Shown here: positions 24,695 through 33,600 of the stretch, piece by piece
Position numbering within the stretch: the stretch's first letter is position 1
How the letters are laid out: each line of letters begins with the position of its first letter
Origin: Bradyrhizobium sp. CCBAU 53351
GTDB taxonomy: Bacteria; Pseudomonadota; Alphaproteobacteria; Rhizobiales; Xanthobacteraceae
Assembly: GCF_015291745.1 (NCBI RefSeq)
Contig: NZ_CP030059.1
Location: 3,933,501 to 3,997,500 of the forward strand
Reading direction: 5' to 3'
DNA: 64,000 nucleotides
Program-made: the position numbers and the translations under genes
Notes under the pieces: generated by a model
The model's input: only the letters and a program-made list of their open reading frames with translations
What the model was told of the DNA's origin: nothing
Database searches by the model: none

Positions 24695-25957
24695 ATGGAT
24701 CAGAACACGCCCGGCAGGGAAACGAGCAAGGACGGCGTCGCGGCGGCGCCGCAAGCTGCCGTGCGTATCGCGCTCACCGTGCTCGCGCTCTGCTTTACGC
24801 TGGCCGTGCTCGGCCGCGGGCTCGGCGACAGTTTTACGGTGTTCCTGAAGCCGATTTCGGAAAGTTTTGGCTGGGACCGTGCGCAGATCGTCTCGGTCTA
24901 TTCCCTCACCTGGCTTGCGAGCGGTCTCACCGCGCCCTTCGTCGGACGGCTGTTCGACCATTCCGGACCGCGCATCGTCTATGCCCTCGGACTGGCGCTG
25001 CTCGGCGCGGCGTTCCTGACCGCGGCCCACGCGCAACATCTCTGGCAATTCCAGCTTACGATCGGCCTCTGCGTCGGCATCGGCGTCGCCTTCATCGGCA
25101 TCGTGCCGAACTCGATCCTGCTCGGCCGCTGGTTCGGGCCTCGCCTGCCGACCGCGATGTCGGTGGTGTATTCGGCAATGGGCGGCGGCGTGCTGGCGCT
25201 GCTCCCGGCGTCGCAGCTCCTGATCGACCGCATCGGTTGGCGCGGGACCTACCAGCTGTTCGGCATCGCGGCCCTGGGCCTTCTGGTGCCGCTGATGCTG
25301 CTGCCGTGGCGGCTGTTTGCCGCGGGCTCGCCGCACGTCGTGAAGAAGACCGATCCGGATTTCGTCGACAATGGCTGGACGCTTCTCGGCGCGATGCGCC
25401 ACCACGCTTTCTGGGCGCTGTTCTCGACCTTCTTCTTCACCGCCGTCGGCATGTACGCGATCGCCGCGCAGATCGTGGCCTATCTGATCGATGCCGGCTT
25501 CCCACCGCTGCAGGCCGCGACGGCCTGGGGCTTTTCCGGTGTCGTGCTGGTGTTCGGAATGCTCGGCGTGTCCGCGCTCGACGGGCTGATCGGACGGCGG
25601 CCGTCGGTGCTGCTCAGCTACGCGATCTCGATCCTCGGCATCGTGCTGCTATGGCTGCTGCAATATTCGCCGAACATCCTCCTGCTCGCCGGTTTCGTCA
25701 TCTGCTTCGGCAGCATGATGGGCTCGCGCGGCCCGCTGATCAGCGCCACCGCGATGCGGATCTTCCAGGGCAAGCGCGTGGGAACCATCTACGGCACGAT
25801 CTCGATCGGCAGTGGCCTCGGCTCGGCGTTCGGCTCCTGGAGCGGCGGCCTGATCCATGATGCGACCCACGGCTACAACGCGCTGCTTGCCTTCGCACTT
25901 GCGAGCGTCGTGCTCGGCATGATCCCATTTCTGGTTGTGCCCGCCCTGCGACGGTAG
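24695..25957 (+). CDS. MFS transporter (OFA/monocarboxylate-like)
   Basis: The 420-residue protein has twelve predicted helices with the MFS motif after helix 2 (GRLFDHSGPRIVYALG). The N-terminal layout (FTVFLKPISESFGWDRAQIV) resembles oxalate/formate and monocarboxylate-like transporters. There is no visible ribosome-binding site, because the start lies 5 bp beyond a strong hairpin. The substrate is unknown and there are no catabolic neighbours. Confidence 0.85.
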   Translation: MDQNTPGRETSKDGVAAAPQAAVRIALTVLALCFTLAVLGRGLGDSFTVFLKPISESFGWDRAQIVSVYSLTWLASGLTAPFVGRLFDHSGPRIVYALGLALLGAAFLTAAHAQHLWQFQLTIGLCVGIGVAFIGIVPNSILLGRWFGPRLPTAMSVVYSAMGGGVLALLPASQLLIDRIGWRGTYQLFGIAALGLLVPLMLLPWRLFAAGSPHVVKKTDPDFVDNGWTLLGAMRHHAFWALFSTFFFTAVGMYAIAAQIVAYLIDAGFPPLQAATAWGFSGVVLVFGMLGVSALDGLIGRRPSVLLSYAISILGIVLLWLLQYSPNILLLAGFVICFGSMMGSRGPLISATAMRIFQGKRVGTIYGTISIGSGLGSAFGSWSGGLIHDATHGYNALLAFALASVVLGMIPFLVVPALRR

Positions 25958-26043
25958 GTGTCCCAGAGGTAACCTGCACGCATGCACGTCACCGGACAAT
26001 TACGGATCGGCACGGCGCGAATACGCACAAAAATCGAGACATC

Positions 26044-26062
26044 GCGCGGCTGAACGCCGCGC
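26044..26062 (+). terminator. Weak hairpin after MFS gene
   Basis: GCGCGGC-TGAAC-GCCGCGC is a perfect 7-bp stem, followed after ten bases by TTTT. It is a possible terminator for the transporter gene ending at 25957. Confidence 0.35.
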
Positions 26063-26070
26063 GCGCGGTG

Positions 26071-26096
26071 TTTTGTCCGTCATGACAAAAATGTCA
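26071..26096. promoter_or_regulatory. Overlapping dyads upstream of doxX
   Basis: TTTTGTC-CGTCAT-GACAAAA (26071-26090) is a perfect 7-bp dyad, and TGACA-AAAA-TGTCA (26083-26096) overlaps it. They lie about 80 bp before the DoxX start and look like a two-register operator. Confidence 0.45.
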
Positions 26097-26174
26097 GCGC
26101 AAATTGACGCGGACCCGCTTGCGAGACAGAACTGAATACGGTCCAAGTCGCAGCATTGGATGGAGGGCAAACCA

Positions 26175-26579
26175 ATGAACTTTCCTTATCTCACGCGCTT
26201 TCAACCGGTTCTCTTGAGCCTGTTTCGCTTCATCACCGGCCTCTTGCTGTTTCAGTACGGCATCGCCAAGATCTTCAAGTTTCCGGTGCTTCCCTACTTC
26301 GCCAACATCCCGCCGTTGATCTGGACGGCCGGTGCGCTCGAGCTCGTGCTCGGCGCGCTGCTGATGCTCGGCCTGTTCACCCGCCTCGCCGCTTTCATCC
26401 TCGCCGGTGAAATGGCCTTCGCCTACTTCATGGGCCACATGTTCAAGGGCGAGACGCCGGTGTTCCTGCCGCTGCTCAACGGCGGCACCGCGGCGATCCT
26501 GTTCTGCTTCGCCTGCCTCTATTTGTCGGCAGCCGGTGGCGGCTCGGTCAGCGCCGACGCCGCGATGGGCAAGGACTAG
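26175..26579 (+). CDS. DoxX-family membrane protein
   Basis: The ATG at 26175 was chosen over one at 26160 because GGAGG sits 8 nt before it. The 134-residue protein has four transmembrane helices with the DoxX pattern (RFITGLLLFQYGIAKIFKFP ... LELVLGALLMLGLFTRLAAF). Family members are small quinol- or thiosulfate-related membrane proteins whose exact role is mostly unknown; some act with oxidoreductases against oxidative stress. Confidence 0.88.
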   Translation: MNFPYLTRFQPVLLSLFRFITGLLLFQYGIAKIFKFPVLPYFANIPPLIWTAGALELVLGALLMLGLFTRLAAFILAGEMAFAYFMGHMFKGETPVFLPLLNGGTAAILFCFACLYLSAAGGGSVSADAAMGKD

Positions 26580-26656
26580 CGCGTCCGCGCGCGGGCGCTA
26601 CCGCGTCCGTCTTCGACCCCGCAAACGGACGGTCCGGCAGATCCGCCGGCGCCGTC

Positions 26657-26743
26657 TCAGCGCGACCCCAGCACGTTCCAGATCAGAACAAGGGCCGCGA
26701 CGAGCAGCACGGACATGATGATGCGGTGAGCGAATCGGTTCAC
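26657..26743 (-). CDS. Small single-pass membrane protein (28 aa), candidate
   Basis: A leftward frame from GTG at 26741-26743 encodes 28 residues: basic MNRFAHR, one hydrophobic helix (IIMSVLLVAALVLIWNVL) and a GSR end. The arrangement is typical of bacterial small membrane proteins. No clear ribosome-binding site is visible, so confidence is limited. The rest of 26580-26959 shows no gene. Confidence 0.38.
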   Translation of the reverse strand: MNRFAHRIIMSVLLVAALVLIWNVLGSR

Positions 26744-26959
26744 TGCAGTTTCAGCCGGGCTCGATCACCAGCAAAATCTGACAACGATACACTCCGCAAG
26801 AATACGGGTGAGCGTCGATGCATGCGTTTTTGCCTGCACGCTTGCGCATATGTCTCCCGAGCGTCTTCAGCACGGTGGGCGCCCATAGCCTATGTTCATG
26901 ATTGGTAAGAACTTCATGCTACCGGTGCGAGCAATAACAACCATTCCCTAGGGGCTGTG

Positions 26960-28654
26960 ATGAAGCTGCTGAGTCATCTGACGATCCGCACCAAGCTTGC
27001 CAGCATGGTCTGCCTTGCAGCTCTCACAGTCACGGCCATTATCGGCGTGTCGTCCGTCCTCAGCAAGAGCCGCATGATGGAGGACCGCGTCCAGCAGATG
27101 CGGACCGCCGTCGAGCTGCTCTACAACTACGCGCAATCGCTTCAGGACGAAGTCACCGCCGGCAAGCTGACACTGGCCGATGCCAAGGCCCAGTTCCACC
27201 AGCGCGGCCGCCGCATGAATTTCAACGGCAACCAGGGCTACCCCGTCGTCTACAACTCCGACACGTCGATCCTGGTGAACGGCGCCAATCAGCAGCTCGA
27301 AGGCAAGATCACCGGCGCCAAGGACTCCAACGGCGTCCTGATCGCCGACGCCATCCTCAAAGCGGGTGACCAGACCGCACAGGGCGGCGTTACCTCCTAT
27401 CTCTACCCCCGCCCCGGTCAGACCGAACCCGTCCGCAAGACCGTCTTTGCGCGCAAATTCGCGCCCTGGAACGCGACCATCAGCTACGGCCTCTATGTCG
27501 ACGACATCGATGCCGACGTGCGCGCGTTGACGCTGGAGCTCGCTGCGATCGGTATCGGCCTGATGCTGCTGATGGCGGCGCTGTCCTGGCTGATCGCCCG
27601 CGACGTGCTCAGCGCGCTCGACCGCCAGAAGAACCGCATGCAGGAGATTTCCGAAGGCGCCATCGACAAGCCGGTCGAGGAGACCGACCGCGGTGACGAG
27701 ATCGGCCGCATGGCCGAGACCCTCGAAGTGCTCAGGCAGACCGCTTTGACGGCGCGCTCGCTGGAAGCCGAACAGGCCGCCACCAAGACGCGGACCGAGC
27801 AGGAGAAGCGCGACGCCCTGATCGCGCTTGCCGACCGCTTCGATGCCTCGGTCGGCCAGCTCGTCGGCCTGATGGCCTCCGGCTCCGGCGAGCTCGAGCA
27901 TACCGCCAAGTCGATGTCCTCGACCGCCGAAGGCACCAATCGCCGCGCCGCCGTCGTCGGCTCGGCCGCCACCGAAGCCAGTCAGCGCGTCCAGACCGTC
28001 GCTGCGGCCGCCGAGGAGCTCTCCTCCTCCATCACCGAGATCAGCCGCCAGGTGGCCCAATCGGCGGAAGTCACCGGACGCGCGGTCGACAGCGCGCGCC
28101 GCACCGACACCATCGTGCGCGCGCTCTCGGACGGCGCCCAGCAGATCGAGCACGTCGCCGAGCTGATCTCCAGCATCGCCGCCCAGACCAATCTGCTCGC
28201 GCTCAACGCCACCATCGAGGCCGCGCGCGCCGGTGAAGCGGGCCGCGGTTTTGCCGTGGTCGCTTCCGAAGTGAAGTCGCTCGCAAGCCAGACCGCGGAA
28301 GCCACCCGCGAGATCGGCGACAAGATCGCCCAGATCCAGGGCGCGACCAAGGAGGCCGTGGACGCCATCGGCGGCATCACCGCCACCATCGAGGAGGTCA
28401 GCCGCATCGCCACCTCGATCGGGGCCGCGATCGAGGAGCAAGGCGCCGCCACCGCCGAGATCGCCCGCAGCGTCTCGCAGACCGCGGAGGCGACCAAGGA
28501 AGTCACCACCAATATTAGCGGCGTCTCGACCGCGGCGAACGAGACCGGCAACGCCGCCGGCATGGTGCTCGCCGCAGCCAGCAGCCTCTCCAAGCAGGCC
28601 GAACAGCTTTCGGGCGAAGTCGGAACGTTCCTGGCCGGCGTGCGCGCGGCGTAG
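26960..28654 (+). CDS. Methyl-accepting chemotaxis protein with sCache domain
   Basis: The ATG at 26960 directly follows a GTG and fits the N-terminus [13 protein letters not shown]. The 564-residue protein has a first helix (14-34), a periplasmic single-Cache-like domain (about 45-190, with [21 protein letters not shown]), a second helix (about 195-215), HAMP (215-270) and a signalling domain with the hairpin tip [20 protein letters not shown]. It senses a small ligand in the periplasm and controls CheA. There is no C-terminal CheR-docking pentapeptide. No che genes are nearby, so it is an orphan receptor. Confidence 0.93.
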   Translation: MKLLSHLTIRTKLASMVCLAALTVTAIIGVSSVLSKSRMMEDRVQQMRTAVELLYNYAQSLQDEVTAGKLTLADAKAQFHQRGRRMNFNGNQGYPVVYNSDTSILVNGANQQLEGKITGAKDSNGVLIADAILKAGDQTAQGGVTSYLYPRPGQTEPVRKTVFARKFAPWNATISYGLYVDDIDADVRALTLELAAIGIGLMLLMAALSWLIARDVLSALDRQKNRMQEISEGAIDKPVEETDRGDEIGRMAETLEVLRQTALTARSLEAEQAATKTRTEQEKRDALIALADRFDASVGQLVGLMASGSGELEHTAKSMSSTAEGTNRRAAVVGSAATEASQRVQTVAAAAEELSSSITEISRQVAQSAEVTGRAVDSARRTDTIVRALSDGAQQIEHVAELISSIAAQTNLLALNATIEAARAGEAGRGFAVVASEVKSLASQTAEATREIGDKIAQIQGATKEAVDAIGGITATIEEVSRIATSIGAAIEEQGAATAEIARSVSQTAEATKEVTTNISGVSTAANETGNAAGMVLAAASSLSKQAEQLSGEVGTFLAGVRAA

Positions 28655-28679
28655 GCGGTGCAGAAGATATAATGCAATC

Positions 28680-28768
28680 GTCGTCATGCCCGGGCTTGTC
28701 CCGGGCATTCACGTTCTCCGCCCCGCGTGGCAAGGCGTGGATGGCCGGGACAAGCCCGGCATGACGAC
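28680..28768. repeat. Intergenic palindromic repeat (Bradyrhizobium type)
   Basis: Two arms of about 27 nt are nearly perfect reverse complements: the left starts GTCGTCATGCCCGGGCTTGT and the right ends with the matching CAAGCCCGGCATGACGAC. They are separated by about 32 nt. Repeats of this type (often seen in translated form as DKPGHDD) are dispersed in Bradyrhizobium intergenic regions. It lies between two converging genes, where it may help end transcription. One copy in this window. Confidence 0.75.
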
Positions 28769-28788
28769 AGAGACAGTCCGTCCCGCGA

Positions 28789-31700
28789 CTACCGCCGCGT
28801 CAGGCTGCAGCCGCTCGAGAGCTGACGCGTCGTGCCGGTCGACCCGTCGTTCGACTGCGACGGGAATTCCTCGAACGGCGAGTTCTGCTTGCCGGTGTTG
28901 AATTCGAAGATCTTGCGGAAAAGTCCGGGCGCCATCGCCGAGATCGGATTGACGCGCATCACGGGCGCCGCCGGCGTACCGACCACCTCGTAGGTCACGC
29001 CGATCAGCCCTTCATTGTTGCCGCCGCCGAGGAAGATGCCGAACAGCGGGATCTGGCCGAAGATGTTGTTGACGCCATACATCGGCACGAAGGTCCCGCT
29101 CATGCAGACCTGATTGCCGGGATAGTCGATCGAGCCCTCGATGGTGGCGCCGATCATGGGACCCTTGACGACGCCGTCGCGGATCGTCAGCGCACCGTTC
29201 TGCCGCGTGAACTCGGCGCGCAGCGCGCTGAAGGAGACGCCGTTGCCGGTGCCATTGGGAGCGCCGGCAGCAACGCGCTCGAGCTGCGCCTCGCCCTTCA
29301 CAGTGAAGTCGCGGACGTTGATGAGACCCTCGCGCGAGGTGTTCGGCTCCGATGTCGGCGGCTCCATCGCCACCACCATCTGGCCGCCGACCGCCTTGGT
29401 GTAGGTGTCGGTGAAGCGCAGCAGCGCGCCGGCATCGTTGGTCTGGAGGTAGATGACCTCGCGGCTGCCCTGCGCGCGCCCGCCGCGCAAGTCCGCCGCC
29501 ACCGGCGTGTCTTTGCCGACCTTGCCGCTCAGCGTGAACGCCTTGATGGCGCCGTTGCGCTTCGACATCTTGGCATCGACGCTGCGCATCGCCTCGCCGT
29601 TGAAACCCGCGACGGCACCGAGCTTCACGTCGATGTCGAAATCGACGTTCTTCATCTTGCTCTTGTCGTCCTTTGAATTGCCTGAGATCGCCGACTTCAG
29701 GAAGCCGCGCCCGTCGAACACGTCGCCGCGCATCGTGCCCTTGACCACGCCGTCCTGGCTGCGCTCCACCTTAAGTGAAGCCTTGTCGCCGTCGGACGGT
29801 GAGTAGACCGGGAAGTTCGCGTTCATGAGGTCGCCGTTCGCGTCGACCTCGAGCGAGCCCTTGATCGAGGCGCCGCCGCCTTCGATGACGATGTCCTCGA
29901 AGCGCGTCGATTGTGCCGTCGGCACGACCTTGAAGCTGGCCTTGCCTGATTTGCCCGGCAGCTTGACCCAACCCGGCAGGATATTGTCGAGCTTGACCGA
30001 TGTCAGGTCGGCCTCGACACCGAGCTTCGTCGTCTGGTCGGGGCCGCCGGCGATCTTGCCCGACAGCTTGATCGGCAGCGATCCGCTGACGGCGGGGCTC
30101 AGATCGAATCCGAGGCGCGCGCGGCTGGCATCGTCCAGCGTCGCCTGCAGCCTGACATCCGCATCGCCTTCGTTGGGCTTGCGATAGTCGAGCGAGGCCG
30201 CCTGCCCGTTGATCTTGACGTCGCCCTTGACCTGATAGCCCTGGTTGTTGGCGACGATCTTGAGGTTGTTGGCTTCCAGCTTCTGGTTCATCACCAGCTT
30301 GTCGGCCGAGAAGCCGTTGAGGTCGGCAGTGACGGCGTAGGTCGTGTCGGCCTTCGTCAGCTCGCCCTTGACCGGCAGGCCGAGCTGGATATTGGCCGCG
30401 AACGTCCCCTTGCTGGTGTTGGGATCGATGACGGTCGACGACAGATCGCTCAGGCGATCGTTGGCGAGCATTTCGGCTGCGGCCGGCACCGGCCCCTCCA
30501 CCCGAAACCTGGTTCGCGACGGCGACGGCTTGGGCGCCATGTCAGGCACCTCGAAGACGAAGTCGGAAATCGTGACCTTGCGGCCGGCGGGCGTATCGGC
30601 AATGCCCTGCCCGATATTCACGGTCGCGGTGCGCCCGGTCACGCGCGCCTTCAGATCGGCATCGTGCACGACGGGCATGCCGTCCACGGGACGGACCGCG
30701 ACGCCGCTTGCGACGATGTTGACCGACAGGCCGTCGTCGGGAATGGGCGGACCCTTGCGCGGCAGGTTCTTCGTGGGCGAATTGATGCCGATCTCGATGC
30801 GCTGGAGCGTGCCGCGCTCGATCCGCTCGATCACCCATTCGCGCAACTCGGGAACGACGAGCGTCGGCCACATCCGCTTCAGCGCGGAGGCCGACATCGG
30901 CGTTCCCGCAAAGCCCAGCGTCAGCCGCGGCTCGCCCGAATAGTCGATCGCACCCGTGCCGGCCACGCCGATCTCGCCATTGCTGATGTCCGCCTGCGTC
31001 AGCAGGAAGCGCTTGTGGTCGGTGTCGAAGCGGAAGCCGATCGCGATGCGGTTGAAGACGAGCGGCGGCTCGTTGTCGATGCCGCCGAGCAGGATCGACC
31101 CGCCGCTGAAGCCAAGCTGCCAGTCGTTGACGGTGCCGTTAGGCGGCTCGAGATGGGCCAGAAGCGTCAGCCGGTTCGCGCCCGACAGGACCTTGAACGG
31201 CGCGACCAGCACCCGCCGATTCGCATCCCACTCGACATTGATCTCGGCCTGGTCGATCGCCATCGGATAGTCGGGCGTGTCCGTGTCGATGATACTGCCT
31301 GCGCCGACCGCGATCTTGCCGCGGAAGAAGGTCGGCACGCCGTCGCGGCCGAGCTCGCCCTTGAGCTCGCCGGTCAGCGGCAAATCGGCGGTATAGGTGA
31401 GATCCTTGACCCGCAACGCCAGGAGGATGTTGGAGGTCGAGACCTTGTCGGCCTTGATGTCGATCGAGCGCACGCCGTTCTCGGCCGGACCGATCGTGGC
31501 CCGCAGCATCCAGGGGCGCGCGCCCTCCTCGCCGAGGCTGAGCGTGACGCCACCACGGCTCGGCCGGCGCAGGCTGAGCGTGATATTCTCAAACGACCAT
31601 TTGCTGCCGCGCTGCTGGTCGTCGACGATCAGATTGCCGTTCTTCAGACCAATCTCGTTGAGGTTCTGGCCGTCGAGACCCGTCATGCTCAGGCTGTCGA

Positions 31701-32508
31701 GCCAGTCGAGGCCCTGAAGAATGCCACTCTGTGCGGTCGCCTGAGGGGCAGCCTGTGAGCCGGCCTGAGGATCTTGGCCGGCGGGCGCCGTGGCGAATGG
31801 CGGCGGCGGGACCCCGTTGCGCGGGAATGTCGGCGGCAGGCCCGCATCCTTCTTCGAGGCGACGCCGGTTGCCAGGGGCTTTGCGGTATCGCCGGCCGAC
31901 ACGGTGACCGTGCCGTCGGGCGCGATGCGGATCGCGAGCTCGGCGTCGACGAGATTGAGGCTTTCGGCGCGCAAATGCCCCATCAGGAGGCCCGCCCCCG
32001 ACAGCTTCACCTCGGCCTTCGGCGCGCTGGCGACGATGGCGTGATCGCGATCGCGGACGACGATGTCACGGATACGGACGGCGATGCGGATCCGCCCGGC
32101 CCGCTCGATCTGGGTGCCTCCGATCTCGACCGTGTTGCCGTGACCGATATTGTCCTCGATCGCGGCGGCCAGCCACGGCGTTGCGATGTCGAGATTGATG
32201 GGACCGGCACCGAGCCGCCACCACAGCGCCGCGAAACAGCCGACGAAGATGACGGCGAGGGTCCCGACGACGAGGACGAGGCGCTTCAGCCAGCGATCGG
32301 CGGCCAGCCAGCGGCGCAGCGCGCCAAACCCGTCACCGAAGCGATGAAGGCCCGAGTTGGAACGCGACAACAGCCGGCGCGCGCGATGGCCCGCGGCCGC
32401 CTCCTGATCCGGATCCCAATCGGCGTCGTCCCATTCCTGCGGCTGCTCTTGACCGCCGCGCCGATCGAAGTCCCGATTGTAATCCTGGGGCGACTTATTC
32501 CTTGCCAT
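28789..32508 (-). CDS. AsmA/YhdP-like envelope protein (DUF3971)
   Basis: Translation from 32506-32508 (MARNKSPQDYN; GAGAGG just upstream) gives 1239 residues. Residues 1-65 are cytoplasmic and charged, one transmembrane helix follows (about 72-95, RLVLVVGTLAVIFVGCFAAL), and the rest is periplasmic beta-rich repeat sequence of the DUF3971/AsmA-C type, ending with a conserved block (TYEVVGTPAAPVMRVNPISAM). YhdP, TamB and other AsmA-like proteins form bridge-like lipid transporters between inner and outer membranes; size and layout here suggest the same role. The adjacent divergent gene is a peroxiredoxin. Confidence 0.88.
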   Translation of the reverse strand: MARNKSPQDYNRDFDRRGGQEQPQEWDDADWDPDQEAAAGHRARRLLSRSNSGLHRFGDGFGALRRWLAADRWLKRLVLVVGTLAVIFVGCFAALWWRLGAGPINLDIATPWLAAAIEDNIGHGNTVEIGGTQIERAGRIRIAVRIRDIVVRDRDHAIVASAPKAEVKLSGAGLLMGHLRAESLNLVDAELAIRIAPDGTVTVSAGDTAKPLATGVASKKDAGLPPTFPRNGVPPPPFATAPAGQDPQAGSQAAPQATAQSGILQGLDWLDSLSMTGLDGQNLNEIGLKNGNLIVDDQQRGSKWSFENITLSLRRPSRGGVTLSLGEEGARPWMLRATIGPAENGVRSIDIKADKVSTSNILLALRVKDLTYTADLPLTGELKGELGRDGVPTFFRGKIAVGAGSIIDTDTPDYPMAIDQAEINVEWDANRRVLVAPFKVLSGANRLTLLAHLEPPNGTVNDWQLGFSGGSILLGGIDNEPPLVFNRIAIGFRFDTDHKRFLLTQADISNGEIGVAGTGAIDYSGEPRLTLGFAGTPMSASALKRMWPTLVVPELREWVIERIERGTLQRIEIGINSPTKNLPRKGPPIPDDGLSVNIVASGVAVRPVDGMPVVHDADLKARVTGRTATVNIGQGIADTPAGRKVTISDFVFEVPDMAPKPSPSRTRFRVEGPVPAAAEMLANDRLSDLSSTVIDPNTSKGTFAANIQLGLPVKGELTKADTTYAVTADLNGFSADKLVMNQKLEANNLKIVANNQGYQVKGDVKINGQAASLDYRKPNEGDADVRLQATLDDASRARLGFDLSPAVSGSLPIKLSGKIAGGPDQTTKLGVEADLTSVKLDNILPGWVKLPGKSGKASFKVVPTAQSTRFEDIVIEGGGASIKGSLEVDANGDLMNANFPVYSPSDGDKASLKVERSQDGVVKGTMRGDVFDGRGFLKSAISGNSKDDKSKMKNVDFDIDVKLGAVAGFNGEAMRSVDAKMSKRNGAIKAFTLSGKVGKDTPVAADLRGGRAQGSREVIYLQTNDAGALLRFTDTYTKAVGGQMVVAMEPPTSEPNTSREGLINVRDFTVKGEAQLERVAAGAPNGTGNGVSFSALRAEFTRQNGALTIRDGVVKGPMIGATIEGSIDYPGNQVCMSGTFVPMYGVNNIFGQIPLFGIFLGGGNNEGLIGVTYEVVGTPAAPVMRVNPISAMAPGLFRKIFEFNTGKQNSPFEEFPSQSNDGSTGTTRQLSSGCSLTRR

Positions 32509-32799
32509 TGCCTCTCGATACAGGCGCCCGTCACGAGATTGAGCGCCGCCGGGACCGCAGCCGCCCTCGGGAAGCGGAGCTCCCTGCGCCGGCACTGCAG
32601 CCATACCTCGAATATTCCTGCTGTTCGTCATTTCGCCCCGGGAGCGCGTTCAACGAGCAGTGGGGTGGTGCGTGGAATTCCTTGTAACCATACTCCGGCG
32701 TCGTCAGACTTGCCCAGCCGAGGGCACGATTCCGGCACGCCGGACGAGGACTGCAATAGCGTTTCGGTTGACCCGCCGAAAGCGTCGAAAGGAAGGCGT

Positions 32800-33489
32800 A
32801 TGTCCAAGAAATCCCGAAAGAAATCGTCCAAAGCGCCCTCCGGCAGTCCGACGGCTAAAAAGAAGACCCTGAAAACGCGGGCATCGACTCAAGCAAAATC
32901 CGCGAAGACGCAGCGGGCACCGGCGAGCAAATCAGCCCGGACTTTAGCAAAAGCAGGATCACATAGGGCCGCATCGAAACAGTTAAATTCCTCCGAATCG
33001 GCATCGGCGCCCGTGACGGCGAAGTCCGGCCTGGCCGAAGGCCAAAAGGCGCCCGCCTTCCGCCTGCCCCGCGACGGCGGCGACGTGGTCACATTGGCGG
33101 ACTATACCGGCCAAAAGCTCGTCCTGTTCTTCTACCCCCGCGCCGACACGCCCGGCTGCACCCGGGAAGCCATCGACTTCACCCGCCTCGCCGGCGCCTT
33201 CGCGGCCGCCGGCACCGCCGTGCTGGGGATCTCCGCCGATTCGTTAAAGGCTCAGGAGAAGTTCCGCGACAAGCATAGTCTCAAGGTCCCCCTGATCTCG
33301 GACGAGCAGCACAAGATGCTGGAAGCCTATGGCGCCTGGGGCGAAAAGTCCATGTATGGCAAGAGCTTCCTCGGAATTCTTCGCACTACGGTGCTGGTCG
33401 GGGCCGACGGTAAAGTCGCCAGGGTCTGGCGCAACGTCCGGGTCGACGGGCATGCCGACGCGGTGCTCGAAGCGGCAAGAGGCCTTTAA
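32800..33489 (+). CDS. Peroxiredoxin (Bcp/PrxQ-like) with lysine-rich N-terminal extension
   Basis: GGAAGG 4 nt before the ATG at 32800 sets the start of a 229-residue protein. Residues 1-75 are Lys/Ser/Ala/Thr-rich and disordered (MSKKSRKKSSKAPSG...), unlike ordinary Bcp. Residues 78-229 are a thioredoxin-fold peroxiredoxin with the peroxidatic cysteine in DTPGCTREAIDF. The second cysteine that most Bcp proteins carry five residues later is Ile here, so it would work as a 1-Cys type and need an outside thiol. The basic tail suggests binding to DNA or acidic partners. It is divergent from the AsmA-like gene. Confidence 0.88.
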   Translation: MSKKSRKKSSKAPSGSPTAKKKTLKTRASTQAKSAKTQRAPASKSARTLAKAGSHRAASKQLNSSESASAPVTAKSGLAEGQKAPAFRLPRDGGDVVTLADYTGQKLVLFFYPRADTPGCTREAIDFTRLAGAFAAAGTAVLGISADSLKAQEKFRDKHSLKVPLISDEQHKMLEAYGAWGEKSMYGKSFLGILRTTVLVGADGKVARVWRNVRVDGHADAVLEAARGL

Positions 33490-33600
33490 CCAATCCCTGG
33501 AATTCGCCTGTTCCTGTTTCCGGAAAATTAACCATGACCAGCCCAGATTGCTGCGGCAATTAGGGCCGTACGGACTCATCCGACCGGCGCGGGAGTGCCG

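Noticed and set aside
33486..33535. CtrA regulation of the M23 peptidase from TTAACCAA and TTAACCAT
   Set aside because: The two half-sites are 42 bp apart and one overlaps the upstream stop codon; there is no TTAA-N7-TTAA pair, so it is not called as a feature.
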